From Diplosphaera chodatii (taxonomy: Eukaryota > Chlorophyta > Trebouxiophyceae > Prasiolales > Stichococcaceae), in contig JAALGY010000012.1 in the NCBI GenBank assembly GCA_032358165.1, forward strand, positions 1,984,001 to 2,048,000: 64,000 nt of DNA. Reading direction: 5' to 3'. A program made the translations under genes and the position numbers. Shown here piece by piece: positions 22,920-44,006 of this stretch (its first letter is position 1; the number at the start of each line of letters is the position of its first letter). Under the pieces are notes generated by a model. The model was not told the origin of the DNA, searched no databases, and worked only from the letters and a program-made list of their open reading frames with translations.

Positions 22920-24946
22920 ATGGTGAGATTGGTGGCCACAGCTGTCCTGCACAGGCTGTCGCCAGATCATGCACCTGCTATGGCCCAATTCTCAGCATGT
23001 TGCGCCTGCAACGCGCTGCTGCAGTCCACCACAGGCGCAAGATAGCGATGTGTCGGCGGAGCCCAGGGAAGCAGACCTGCACAGGGAGTGGGAGCAGAAG
23101 GAGCAGTGGTACGCACGGGCAGTCAGCTATTGGGACAAGCAGGTGGGGCTGCAGAGCTACTGTCCTCCTGCTGCATGCAGTCTCACAACGGTGCATGGCA
23201 CACCCAGTGTGCGTCGCGTAGATTGATGTTCGGCAGAAAGACAGTAGAGTTGCTGTGGGTATGCAAGCAGGCGGCCACAGTGGATGGCGTCCTCGGCGGC
23301 TTTGGCCACGTGTCCAGCGCAGACATCCGCGAGAGCGAGCGCTTCCTCTCCAAGGTGCTTTTCGGCAGTGAGGAGCCTTAGCAGCGCACCCTCGCTGTGG
23401 CGTGCACACCAGGATTTGCTCGGGGCTCGTGCTTTCGGCCCATGCGCTAAAAGGCGTGCTTCTGGCCCATACGCTAAATGGTGACACTTGCAGCCCGCCA
23501 TGCAGTGCTATGGTCAGAAGCTCAGGGCAGCAGCCGCGGGCAAGGAACGCTTGGTGGCGCTGGACTGTGGCTCTGGCGTCGGCCGCATCGCAGAGCAGCT
23601 ACTGCTTCAACACTTCCAGGAGGTGGGCAGACACGGCAGGCATTCGTGGCGAGGTCTTCCAATTTGACGCTTTGGACTGCTACGATCTTGTTCACCACCT
23701 GCTGCATCATAGCACTGCGGAGGCACCATATCCCCAGCAGCTTGCAACCCTGCTAATCATGCTCAAACTGGCATGTCTCCAGGTTGCTGCAAGCTTCCTT
23801 AGATCATGCACTGGTGCAGGTGGACCTCATAGAGCCATCACAACACCTGCTGTCGAAAGCCAAAGCCAATCTAGCGGGGCCAGGCCCCAAGTGCGCACTA
23901 ATGCCGAGCGGCACCCTCATCGTGCTGAGATTGGCATCCCCTACTATTGCGCAGTGGCTGCATGGTCAGCAGTCCTGGTCTGCAGCGCAGGAAGTTTCCA
24001 GCGCAGCATAGAGCAGCCGGGTTCTTCCAGATGGGGTTGCAGGATTTCACACCAGAGCCCCAGCGGTGAGTGCTGCTGTCTGTTGCTGTGCAGCCGACTT
24101 TGCCTCTGTGTTTGCTTTTCTGATGTGTGCATCACATGCACAAAGTTCGTGGTGCAGGTACGATGTATTCTGGGTGCAATGGTGCCTCATGTACCTCACA
24201 GACGGTGAGGAGCTGCCTCTGAACTCCGTCTAAAACCTGCGGACTTGTCGGTGCAATAGTGCCAGAGGACATGACGTTGATGCATAGCAATTGGTTCCAT
24301 GCCTGTGAGCTAGCACAGGTAGTCCTGAAATGAACCAGTCATGTGGGCTACAGATGACGTGCTGGCATGGCTGGCGCGCTGCAGCAGCGCGCTGAAACCC
24401 GGCGGCCTCATCGTCGTGAAGGAGAACCTCACAACTATTGCACGCTTCGAGATGTGCGAGCGTTCCCCTGTCTGCCCTGATGATCTGTGCATTTCCCGAG
24501 CAAACCACCTAACATCACTTTGGCAGGATCTGTCGGACGAGATGCGAGATGCGACCCGCACCTCTGCTGTGCAGTGACCCAGCCGATGCCTCGGTGGCGC
24601 GGTCAGATGACTACTTGCGGGAGCTGTTCAAGCGCGCAGACCTGAAGCTGCTGTATTCAGCGGTGCAGAAAGGTATGTGTTGTGTGACGGTCTAATAGAG
24701 ACAGCCTTGGCTGGCTTTGGAAAGTGGCATGCTCCTTAAGCACCTGGAATATGGGAGTACCTGTGTACTCCTGAGCATTTTTCCATGAGCCCTGTCAAGC
24801 TTAGCATAGTGCCCGTTTGTCATGTACCACACTGCTGTATCATCATTTCCAGCGTACGTTGTGCTGTGCATGCAGGCTTTGATGAGGGGCTGCTGAAGGT
24901 TCGGATGTATGCGCTGCGGCCGAACAGCATGATGAAACCTCAATGA
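22920..24946 (+). CDS. NTMT1: Alpha-N-terminal protein methyltransferase (NTMT1-like)
   Basis: Enzymes of this family use S-adenosylmethionine to methylate the free N terminus of proteins starting X-Pro-Lys. Exon 2 (23035-23142) reads DLHREWEQKEQWYARAVSYW. Exon 3 carries the family block ATVDGVLGGFGHVSSADI and SERFLSKVLFG. The SAM-binding motif I is LVALDCGSGVGRIAEQLL near 23550, followed by VDLIEPSQHLLSKAK near 23820. Then come YDVFWVQWCLMYLTD and DDVLAWLARCSSALKPGGLI with VVKENLT (near 24160-24430), and a C-terminal exon KGFDEGLLKVRMYALRPNSM ending at TGA 24944-24946. The start is inferred: ATG at 22920-22922 in context CACCATGG is immediately followed by a GTGAGA donor and joins exon 2 in phase. 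A less likely start is the in-frame ATG at 22969. Confidence 0.87.
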
Positions 24947-25183
24947 ATACTGTCTCAGCAGCACCACCGAGGTTCGGATACGACAGCTAGCGATGAAATT
25001 AGCAACACGGTTATTTATTTGCTCCACAGCAGCAGACCCCGGAAACCAAGCGGAGAGCAATCACAATCCAGGCAGATTTGTGCTGGTCCACATCCAGCTG
25101 ATATACACTCACATCCTCATCGACTTGAACAGATCCCCTCTACCTAACATAGCTCCCATATGCGGCAAGTTCCGTTAGCACCC

Positions 25184-34003
<8,820 letters not shown>

Positions 34004-34488
34004 TTGACAAGGACTTGCGCCTTGTCAACAGTTCAGCGACATGCGCAGCGGGCTGCAGTAGAGGTCAAGGCAGCACGGCCTGACCCCTCAGCCTACTGCC
34101 AAACCAAGTGGCACTGACTGACCGCCTACTCAGTGTTTTCCAAGCATGAACGTGCACAGGGCTATGTGGAGCATGCGAAGCGCTGTTCTCCACTTCGCCT
34201 TGCCCAGATCATCACCCTCAGACTTTTGGCAGATTTGGCGCGACCCGCCAGTTATCTGCTCAGCTCTAAGAAGCTGAACTTCAACAAGATAGACCAATAT
34301 TCATGTTGTTATGAGGCCATGGTCACTCCGACATATTCGCATTTCGCTTCGTGCAGGCGAGGGTCGTTTGCCTCTGCCGTCTGCCCCCTGCAAGGGAGCT
34401 GTAAAGTGTGTCTCACTTTCCGAGCTTGATCCCTCAGTTCGGTCATTTTTGCGCAAACTTCTTGACAGAATTGTGCTGCGTAGGCACC
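34004..34488. promoter_or_regulatory. Divergent promoter region, PI4KA / peroxidase
   Basis: About 485 bp separate the two opposed start codons. Nothing distinctive is visible beyond presumed leaders. Confidence 0.35.
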
Positions 34489-37400
34489 ATGGCGTCTGTA
34501 TTGCTGCGCACAGCGCGAGCACGCGGCGTAACCGCCCTGCTTGCGGCCACCAGCATTCGGTCCCTGCCGACGATGGCGCCCAGCGGTGTTGCGCGCTGCT
34601 TTGCGTCCGAAGCTGCCGCAGAAGCAACCCAGGCAGCCAAGAAGGGTGGCTCGGTGAGCGCTGTTATCCAGTATACCAGCATCATGACTGGGCCCCATCG
34701 AAGCCAGCTTACGAGACCTGCTGCGTTCACCTGAACCATCGACAGCCCGCTGCCGTCACACCTGACGCTGCATAGGTCACAGCATTGCGATCTCCAGCAA
34801 CGTCTGCCTCAGAAATGAGTGCTTTGACTTCTGTCACACGTGGCATCTGGTTCCATTACTCGAACTTTCGTTGGCACCTGGCAAGGTCAGGCCTCAGCAG
34901 GACTCGTGTCAAACAACATGTTGTATCAAAGGTGATTGAGACGGTTGCGAACATAGTCTGAGGTTATCGGCAATGCATCCATGCCATGATGCTGAGCAGG
35001 GTTGCCTGGCTGCGCATGGTGTGCATATCGTAGCACGTTGCCAGCAGGCAGCAGCACGTCGGGTTTTGGTGGTCTTCAATCCTGCCATTACGCGGAACTG
35101 TGGTATTGCAGCTCATGCATCTGGCATCACTCGCTACACTTGCCACCTGCAGTCGCTGCCACTCATCCTGGGCCTGGCGGGCGTCGGTGGCGGCCTGTAC
35201 TATGCCAAGCAGCAGGGCATGCTGGACGCCGTTCTGGGAGCCCCACCCTCTGGCAGCGGCCCCGCCAAAGTGAGTTCGAGCCATGGCCTAAGCGGCCTGC
35301 CTGAGTTCATTTGCTTCGGCTGCATCCTGCACAACCAACCCACATGGCGACACATACCTGATGTGCACGAGCCTGTTTGCCTGTTTTACCAAGCCCAATC
35401 ATCCAGGTGCACATATCTGGCTGCAGCTGCACTGCAAGCAGCAAGCAACCATGCACATGCAGGATGCCAAGTCCACGCCGGACTATGCTGCGGTGCGCAA
35501 GGCAATCTCGGACATCATGGAGAAGGACGAGGACTATGACGACGGGAGCTACGGCCCCATCTTGGTGCGGCTGGCGTGGCACGCAAGTGGCAGCTACGAC
35601 AAGGCGAGCAACTCCGGCGGCTCAAACGGCGCCACCATGAGGTGGGGTGTGATGCGGCCTGTGTACCTGTAGGCAACTGATGTTCTCTCCTGCAAGCACA
35701 AGGCGCTGACGCCCAGCTGACGCCCAGCTATCTTGCTGTGGCCACCCCAACACTTGCGCATTGCCATACCTACGCTCACAGGTATGCGGAGGGTGACTAT
35801 GGCGCCAATGCCGGCCTGAAGGTGGCGCGTGACCTGCTGGAGCCAGTCAAGGAGAAGTTCCCCTGGATCTCATATGCGGATCTGTGGACGCTTGCTGGTG
35901 CAACCGCCATTGAGGAGATGGGCGGTGCGTGCTGCGCTGCTTTGCATGCAGTCGTTGTTGCACACAGTCCGTCAGCGGTGAGCATGCTGGTGTGACAACA
36001 TGATATCATGCTAGCACCAAGCATTCTACCCTGAGCATGGGGCTGCGGGATGATCACAGGCCCGGAGATCAAGTGGCGGCCAGGCCGGACAGACTTTGAT
36101 GGCAAGGATCATACGAAGCTGCCACCGGACGGTCGGCTGCCAGATGCCGCGCGGGATGCCAAGCATCTGCGTGACGTTTTCTACCGCATGGTGACCACTT
36201 CTCCCCATGCGTCGCGAAGCGCACGATCAATTAGGTAGCTCCTCATGCATACCTGGTCTTCGAGCTCAACTGCTCCAGACGGTTTGGGTCTGCAGGGCTT
36301 CAACGACCAGGAAATTGTTGCTCTGTCGGGCGCACACTCAATGGGTCGCTGCCACACGGACCGCTCAGGGTGCGATTTGCTGTTTTGATAATCGCTTCTC
36401 TGAAGTCCTAACACATTTGAGCCGGCTGAAGATTACAGCTGCTAGGTGGCCTGACCGTCTGACCAGGTTCTCCCTGCCTTGATCGCAGTTTTGATGGCCC
36501 CTGGACCAACTCGCCAACCGGCTTCTCCAACCTGTACTTCCAGGTGAGCACAGCCACAACAACAATCCTGTGTCCCGGCAGAGTGGCACTGCTGCTGATA
36601 TGCTCAGCGCTAGGATGTAACCATTGTACTATGCAGACTCACTGGGCTGCCACATTGCAGGAACTGCTCGAGAAGACCTGGGTGAAGGTGGGTACCTCAT
36701 TGTGTGAAGCGCACGATATGGAGGCAGACTCGCTTCTGAGGGTTGTGCCTGAATGGACTTGTGACATGTGCTGGCTGCTGGGTTTCACTGTGCCAACTTG
36801 CAGCTGCTTGATCCCAGCTGTCTCTTGTGTGTGCAGCGGAAGTGGAACGGGCCACTGCAGTATCAAGACAAGGAGTCCAGGAGTCTGATGATGCTTCCCA
36901 CAGACAGTGCGTACGCTGTTGTGTGACTTGCCAACACATGCATGTGCTGAAAATGATGTCGTTATCAGCAGAAAACAGAGATGATGTAGCGCCACCCTCG
37001 AATATTTACATACTAAATTTTGCCATGCAGTGTGGCTTATCTGGGACAAGTGCGTCTGCCATCACCCAATCACTTGCACCTGCACAGCAGCCGTCCTGTG
37101 TCTTTTGATCTCTGCCATGGCAGTCAGAGCTTGGATGTAAACGAGCCATTGAGTTGTTTCTGGGTTTGTTGCAGGAAGCTGAAGCCGTATGTGCAGAAGT
37201 ATGCCAAGGTCAGTGCGTGCTTCGCATCACTTGGAAGGCGACCAGCTGAGATTTGGCGTGGCCCGTGATACACGTGAACACTGACTGCTTGAATATCGTT
37301 ATCTTCTGGCCTTAGGACGAGGAGGGCTTCAACGCTGACTTTGCCGCGGCCTTCTCTAAACTGCTGGAGCTGGGTGTGCCCGCCTTTGGCCAGGTGCTGC

Positions 37401-37566
37401 TTCTGTGTCCCACGCACTTCAGCCTTTGTTGCATCAGCGGCTGTCGTACTGCTGCACTGGGTAGCAATTGCACAGTCTCTCCTCAGCAACAGGCTAGTGC
37501 ACTCTGATGCAGGCGGAGGGTGAGGTGGCGTCTCCCGGCCTGCAGCCCAACCTGGGCAGGGCTTAG
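34489..37566 (+). CDS. Hybrid ascorbate / cytochrome c-type peroxidase, probably mitochondrial
   Basis: This is a class I haem peroxidase that reduces hydrogen peroxide. The start (CACCATGG at 34489) opens [20 protein letters not shown], an Arg/Ala/Ser-rich presequence like a mitochondrial targeting peptide. A hydrophobic stretch [20 protein letters not shown] follows (about 35155-35217), as in membrane-associated or intermembrane-space forms. Distal residues Arg-x2-Trp-His are in [14 protein letters not shown] (about 35565-35605). The proximal histidine lies in [20 protein letters not shown] (about 36310-36370). The Arg nine residues after it corresponds to the ascorbate-binding Arg172 of pea APX, where yeast cytochrome c peroxidase has Asn. 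Yet [29 protein letters not shown] and LMMLPTD are closer to cytochrome c peroxidases. The C-terminal exon ends at TAG 37564-37566. The preferred electron donor cannot be decided from sequence. Confidence 0.88.
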
Positions 37567-38445
37567 GGTGGCAACTGCTTGAAAATATAGCATGGTTGGT
37601 GCTATACCAAGCACCTCGGCTGAAGCAGTAAAAGCTGTGTGGCGCGACAGCTGCCGCCGTTACACAACATTCTAGTGCTGAAGGCAAACAGGGAGAGCTC
37701 TTGCTGGGAGATGACCGTCCCATGCAGAGCGGCAGCCAGTTTGCTGTTGAAGGTTTAGTTTTAGGTCGGGTCTGCGTTCTGTCTCCCTTCGCATACAGCC
37801 TGGGCCATCTGCTGCAGCATGGCGAGGTGGTTCAGGTCTGATCTAGCACTCATCATGCGTGGTGTGCACGCAGCACACCGCTTGTATGGTCTCCGAAGCT
37901 GAAGCGGCCCCTCTGAGGTGGGCTGGGAGACGGTCGTATGCACCATCGCACTGTTGTACTGTTGTAGTTTTGCGCAAGTGAGGAATGGGAGGCAGTCTGA
38001 AAGAGAATCAAGCGGCGAATGGATTGCACGGGCAGTGTGATGACAGCGAAACCCATTGCATAGCCTGCTTCCTGCCTGCTGCTGGTGTCTGACATGCTCA
38101 CGTGCAGCTTACCATGCGTTGACATGCATGCTTGCAAGTAGAACGGTGTATGCCTGAGACTTTACATCCAATGTCGTGGTGCATCAGACCACGCGTCACA
38201 CTAAGCACCGCCTCTCTGAATGCGTCCGCAGATTGGATACCCGGCTGATGTCCACCATCAGTGTTCGGCAGACAAAGGCTCAGTGGCATACAACGAAGCT
38301 GACACAAGGCAAATTGGCCAGTGCTTCCTGTCATAATGATAGTTGCTGTGGTCTTTTCGTTCACTGCAAATACATAGCTGCTGAGGTGATGACCATGTAA
38401 TTTCAGCACAGCGGCATCCAACGGCTGACTAGCTGGCCTCCGGGA
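37567..38445. other. Intergenic region between two plus-strand genes
   Basis: About 880 bp contain the 3' end of the peroxidase transcript and the promoter of the ABC transporter gene. Only short open frames with low GC3 are present on either strand, and I see no exon, RNA gene or repeat. Confidence 0.35.
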
Positions 38446-41400
38446 ATGGCCCACTGGCGGCGTGCAGCGGGCCTGGCACGTGTGTGCAGTCTGCTGAGGC
38501 ACGATGTGTCCAACAGCAGCAGCATCCTGCAGCAAGTGCTGCCACTGCAGGGTGCCGGCATGCACCAGCAGTGCAGCGTGCTGCCAAGCCTAGCGGCATG
38601 GTATGCACGGGAGATGTGCGCAGATCCAGGAGGCCTGCTGCATGAAAGGACGTACAGCACCTTGCCTGGGCGAGCAGCAGCTGGGTCAGCATTGCACGGC
38701 ATTGCAGCTCGTCAGCCGCCGGGAAACCATGTGCACCTGGAACCCGTCGTTCAGGTTCGCATGCACCTTGGTCGTCTATGTGGTTCTCCTTTGCAGCAGT
38801 CGATCATTCTTCGTCTTCACACAGCCGACGACATGAATGACAACGGGGGAAAGCACCATGCGCGTGGCGATCACTTGCAACGTTGGCGCAGCCGCCACCA
38901 GACGCTCAAACAGCGCAGCCGGCAGCAGCCAGCCCTGAGGCCACTGACCACAGACAGCAGCATGGCGCAGGACATGCCGATCACGCACGATCGAGCGGCA
39001 AAGCCATCAGAGGTCCTGCTATGCCGCAGGAGTCCCTCGAGGCAAAGGGTGGGCACATGCCAGCTACCCCGTTTTGCAGTCATCCGGTCTTTGCATGCCA
39101 GGACGACATCCAACAGAGCTGCACTCCAAGCTCATGCTGCCACATGGTTTGAGTATATCAAGATTACCAATGATGATGCAGGTGAGGCGATGCCAGACCG
39201 GGAGATTCTGGGCACGCTCTTTGGCTACTTGTGGAACCCAGAGCACGGCTTTCGTGGACGGCTGGCTGGCGCCATGGGGCTGCTCCTCGCCAGCAAGGTC
39301 CTCAACATAACGGTGAACTATGCGGCAAACATGTCACAGGAACCGAGCATGCTGCAGGTGCTGGATGGCAATCAGCGCACCCTGACTGGCCGCCGCTTGC
39401 CATCAGGCCGCCCTTCATGCAATTGTTTGTAGGAAGCAATGGCTGCTGGAGTCCTGACATGAGGACAGTGTGGGCCTGCAGCATGTCTTTGCAGCAGAAT
39501 GGTGCCCTGACATCATGTTTCACTCCCCCTTCTTGTCTTCGCGTCTGCAGGTGCCATTCATGTTTAAGTATGCGGTGGATGGGCTGACGATGGATCCGAC
39601 AGGCGGCACAGCGCTGGGACCCTACATCGCATTGACGCCTGCCGCGATCATTGCCGGCTATGGCGCTGCCCGTGCAGGGTCTGCGTTGTTCAACGAGCTG
39701 CGCAATGCCACCTTTGCAAAGGTGCACCAGTATCCCTGGCACAGCCAGAGCAACCTCTCACCTAAGACCTGACATGCTGCTGATGCGCCAACTACACAGC
39801 CACAGGCCCATCACCGCATATCGATGATGGAACCTCCTTGACCAGCTGTGTGATGTGTGTACCTATGCTGGTTGCAGGTGACGCAGAACACCATTAGGCG
39901 GGTGGCCAACACCACCTTCGAGCACCTGCACAACCAGGACCTAGCGTTCCACCTGTCACGGCAGACCGGCACGCTGTCCCGTGTCATCGACCGCGGCACC
40001 CGCGGTGCGCCCCCACCTCACCCATCCTGCACACATCTGCAGCTGCCAAGCACACGACCACCATGTGCAAGTCGTGTACATAACATGCTGCATTTGGAGC
40101 TCATGTCGGCAATGTCACAATGTGCACCGTAGCCCAATGCAATAGAAGCAGTGATCTGACGGGCAACTCAGCCTTGCAGGCATCAACTTCATCCTGAGCA
40201 GCATGGTGTTCAACGTGGTGCCGACAGCACTGGAGGTTACGCTGGTGGCGGGCATCCTGGCGTGGAAGTGCGGCCCGGCTCTGGCAGGGCTGACCGCCGG
40301 CACGCTGGTTGCCTACACCGCCTTCACCTTCGCAGTCACGCAGGTGCTGTGCAGTCCCACACAGTGAAGCAACATCATCAGACCTGCCATGATGAGAACG
40401 ATAAGTTGCATATGTTGCACGTTTGCTTCGGACGAACCTGCTTGCAGCCCTTGAGTATGTAGTTCAGAATGGTAAGTTGCACTGCAGCATTTCGATGGAC
40501 AAGAGGGGTTAGAGCGGTACAGGTGAAAAGATCACAATGACAAAGCTGCTGGCAGAGCACTGAGACAAGCTCTGGTCACTGCAGTGGCGCACGAAGTACC
40601 GGGTGCAGATGAACAAGGCAGACAGCGAGGGTGGCAGCCGAGTCATCGACAGCCTGCTCAATTATGAGACCGTCAAATACTTCGATAACCAGGCCCACGA
40701 GCAGCAGCGCTACGACTCCTGCCTTCGACGTGCGCATGCTTGTATGACCACACCTGACGCCAGCATGTACAGTAGATACGAGCTGATAGCAGCATGAAAG
40801 TGGTGCACGAAGCACAGCCATGCGATCGCAGTCAATAAGTGGAGACAAGAAAATTTGGTTTTGGGCACTGGTCCAAGCATAGCTGTGGGGTAATGTGCAC
40901 GATGTGCTGCCGCAGGGTATGAGGACGCATCACTGACGACGCAGTACAGCCTCAGTGCGCTCAACTTCGGGCAGAACGTCATCTTCTCGGCAGCGCTGGC
41001 GGGCGCGATGCTGCTGACGGCAGATGGCATCCGGGAGGGCCGCCTCACGGTCGGCGATCTTGTGATGGTCAATGGCCTGCTGTTCCAGGTCGGTTGGGTC
41101 CTCTGAGTCCACGCAAGCATGCTGCAGGGTGCACACATGGTGGTGTCTCCATCTGCTTTGCGCCTAGGCACCTAACAGGGCATATGCACATGCTGCATTG
41201 CAAGAGAGGGCGCACCAGTGCCGCCGCAGTGCCACAGGATGGACTCTCCAGACAGAGTCACATAGTCGATGTATGATATGGTGCAGCTGTCGATGCCGCT
41301 GAACTTCCTGGGCACGGTGTACCGGGAAACGAAGCAGAGCCTCATCGACATGGGCGCCATGTTCGCTCTGCTGCGGGAGGGCTCCACCGTCAAGGTGCGC

Positions 41401-43222
41401 TGCCCACCCACACCGTGCTGCACCCTGCCGGCCGGCACTGATCCGACCCATTGGACACAGATTTGTACACGGCGCATGGCCACCCATACGAGTGACTGAT
41501 AGCCTGATGTACTGCAACTGTAGTCAGTCCTGTCAAAAACATGGCCACCACCCCGCACAGGACCAGCCGGGGGCAGTTGACCTGCCGCCAGCAGAGCGCG
41601 GCCACGACATTGAGTTCCGGGACGTGCGCTTTGGGTATCGGGATGGGCAGCCCATCCTGGACGGCGTGTCCTTTACAGTCCCCGCGGGCACATCCTGCGC
41701 CTTCGTGGGGACCAGCGGCAGCGGCAAGTCGACATTGCTCAGGTGGGCGCTGCAGCTAGAGGGGGTTAACAAACCAGATGCAGCACAACCATTCATAAGG
41801 TTGATATGTATCGTGCATGTTGAAGGCCGGTATTTGTTTGGTCCCTTGCAAACTTTGATCCGATGGCGGTGGCACTGAGTGTTGGTGGGCTATGCACAGG
41901 CTGCTTTTCCGATTTTATGATGCCAGCAGCGGCAGCGTACGTGTGGGGGGCCATGACGTGCGCGACCTGACGCTCAAATCGTTGCGGCACGCCATCGCGC
42001 AAGTCCCACAGGTGCAGGCCCCCAACATTTTTTTCATCCATACAGCAGTTTCTTTAGCGCATACACAGGCCATGAACCTGCACTTGCCGAGATGTGCTTT
42101 GCACCACATGACACAACTGGCTTTGCACAGGACATGGTGCTCTTCAATGACACAATTCGGTACAACATCGAGTATGGCCGGCTTGGGGCTGATGAGTCTG
42201 CCATTCATGCGGCTGCACGGCAGGTGATCCGCTGCTGGATGTGTGTTTTGGGGCTGATGCTATATGACTGCCTTCACATTGTGGAGAACAACATTTGCTG
42301 CCCACGAGGACGGCTTCCTTGGAATTGCTGTGTCACGCAAACCCTACAGAACTACCACAGAGCTGACTTCATCGAGGGGCTTTGAGTGGCCAGGCAGCGG
42401 TACACGATGCGATCCAGTCGATGCCAGACGGCTATGACACTCTGGTGGGTGAGCGCGGCCTGAAGCTCAGCGGCGGGGAGAAGCAGCGTGTCGCCATTGC
42501 CCGTGCATTCCTCAAGGTGTGAGCGTCACTCCAAGTTTCCCTGCCTTCTTGTCATGTCAGCCATGAGGCTCCAACGTGTGGTCACACCGTTTTACCGGCG
42601 AAGACCGACAGGGTGCAAGCGGCTGCAGGCCCTGCAGCAGCCGTCCGTCTGTTGATCACTGACTCGCATCGAAACTGATCCCCGGCAGGAGGCGCCCCTC
42701 CTGCTGTGCGACGAGGCGACCAGCGCGCTGGACAGCAAGACGGAGCGCGACATCCTGGAGGCCCTGCAGCAGCTGGCCGCCGGGCGCACCAGCCTCTTCG
42801 TCGCGCACCGGCTTTCCACCGCAGCGCAGGCCGACAAGATTGTCGTGCTGGACCAGGTGCGCAGACTGCAGTGTCACTGTACTGCTATACGCACCGCCTT
42901 CTCACTCTTCTCAACGGCACATGTCTGGTCAAGTTTTGTGGATGGCTGCACACCTGTCATTGAGTGGGACTGCTGGCAGTGCGCCTGCAACTCTGTGAGT
43001 GCACTGCTGCAGGGCCGAGTGGTGGAGGAGGGCTCGCCGCAGGAGCTGCTGGCCCGCGGGGGGCGGTACGCCGAGCTGTGGGCGCGGCAGGCCTCCCTGG
43101 ACGACGTGGCGGCGCCCGATGCTCCGGCCGCTGCGGAGGGGCGTGAAGCATCTGATGGTGACGACAAGGAGCAGGTGCAGAGGCAGGGCTTGGCGTCTTC
43201 GCATGTTATCCTGCGGTGCTGA
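38446..43222 (+). CDS. ATM1: Mitochondrial ABC half-transporter, ATM1/ABCB7 type
   Basis: ATM1 proteins sit in the mitochondrial inner membrane and export a glutathione-linked sulfur compound needed for cytosolic Fe-S protein assembly. The start at 38446 opens [20 protein letters not shown], an amphipathic, Arg-rich presequence. The membrane domain includes [14 protein letters not shown], then [20 protein letters not shown] with [20 protein letters not shown], and [20 protein letters not shown], blocks typical of ATM1. The nucleotide-binding domain has Walker [13 protein letters not shown] (about 41711-41740), the Q-loop in [20 protein letters not shown], signature [17 protein letters not shown] (about 42468-42515), Walker [16 protein letters not shown] (about 42692-42736) and the H-loop FVAHRLST (about 42797). 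The tail is acidic/Ala-rich and stops at 43222; a splice at the GAG-CAG-GTGCAG near 43173 would change the last residues. Confidence 0.93.
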
Positions 43223-44006
43223 GCAGAGAGCTGCTGTGCCCACCACCATGCAGCTGCTGCAGATGTTGCAGCAGTTGCAGTTTGATGGTGGTGGACTGCA
43301 CAGATGCTGAGAGTGAACCAGGAGTTTGTAGGCTCCTGGCCATAAGTTCTGGTTCATGTGGTGCGCAGGGCAGCGGGCTATTTGGCGGGGGGCTTGACCG
43401 TCGGCATGGCGATGTGAGCGGCTCATTGCATTGATGTAGATGGTTTGTCTGGCACGTCGACACTAAACAGCTATTTTTTAGACAGTCTTCTCTCTGACCA
43501 TTGCTTCGGGATTCATGACTCCGGTCTAGAAGATGTATATTCAATATTAGTAGGAGATGCAATCCTTGACCCTCTCAACCACACCATGCTTCCCCAGTAT
43601 ACCGTGCATGCGCATCCACACATACTACACCAACGCGGCCGCAGAGGTGTCCATATGACCATCAGCTATTGTACTCGCCAGGACCTGTCACGAGCAACAG
43701 CGCCACCAATGATGTGATAGCCGCGTGACATCCAAAACAGGTCTGTCAGTTGCCGCACAACAGGTGCATTGTCAATACGATGACGTCAAGCATCGTGCTG
43801 ATCGTTACATACTTGTCAGCCAGGTGGAACACACCTGGTGAGTCTGTCCTATAGTCTGCAGACCGACCGCCGCGGGTGAAGCCCCATGCCGGGGCACTGC
43901 AGGCATGCCACTATGCATTATCAAACGCTTCCCCTAAACATGCTATATTATTGATCACACGTACAGTGGCTGGCACACAAATGCATCTGCAGCAGTCAGA
44001 ATGTAG
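43223..44006. other. Convergent intergenic region
   Basis: This lies between the ABC transporter stop (plus) and the PG-rich repeat protein stop (minus). Only AT-richer, low-GC3 open frames are visible. It probably holds two 3' untranslated regions. Confidence 0.35.

Noticed and set aside
22969..23034. In-frame ATG at 22969 as the NTMT1 start
   Set aside because: It would add an N terminus of unusual composition that contains the acceptor of the inferred first intron; the ATG at 22920 with a perfect donor fits better, though I cannot exclude it.
34408..34488. Upstream in-frame ATG of the peroxidase
   Set aside because: It would put Phe/Cys-rich sequence before the presequence; the ATG at 34489 has a strong CACCATGG context and gives a normal targeting peptide.
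43445..43717. Plus-strand open frame of 90 codons after the ABC transporter
   Set aside because: Low GC3, no splice signals in place, no known motif; treated as intergenic.
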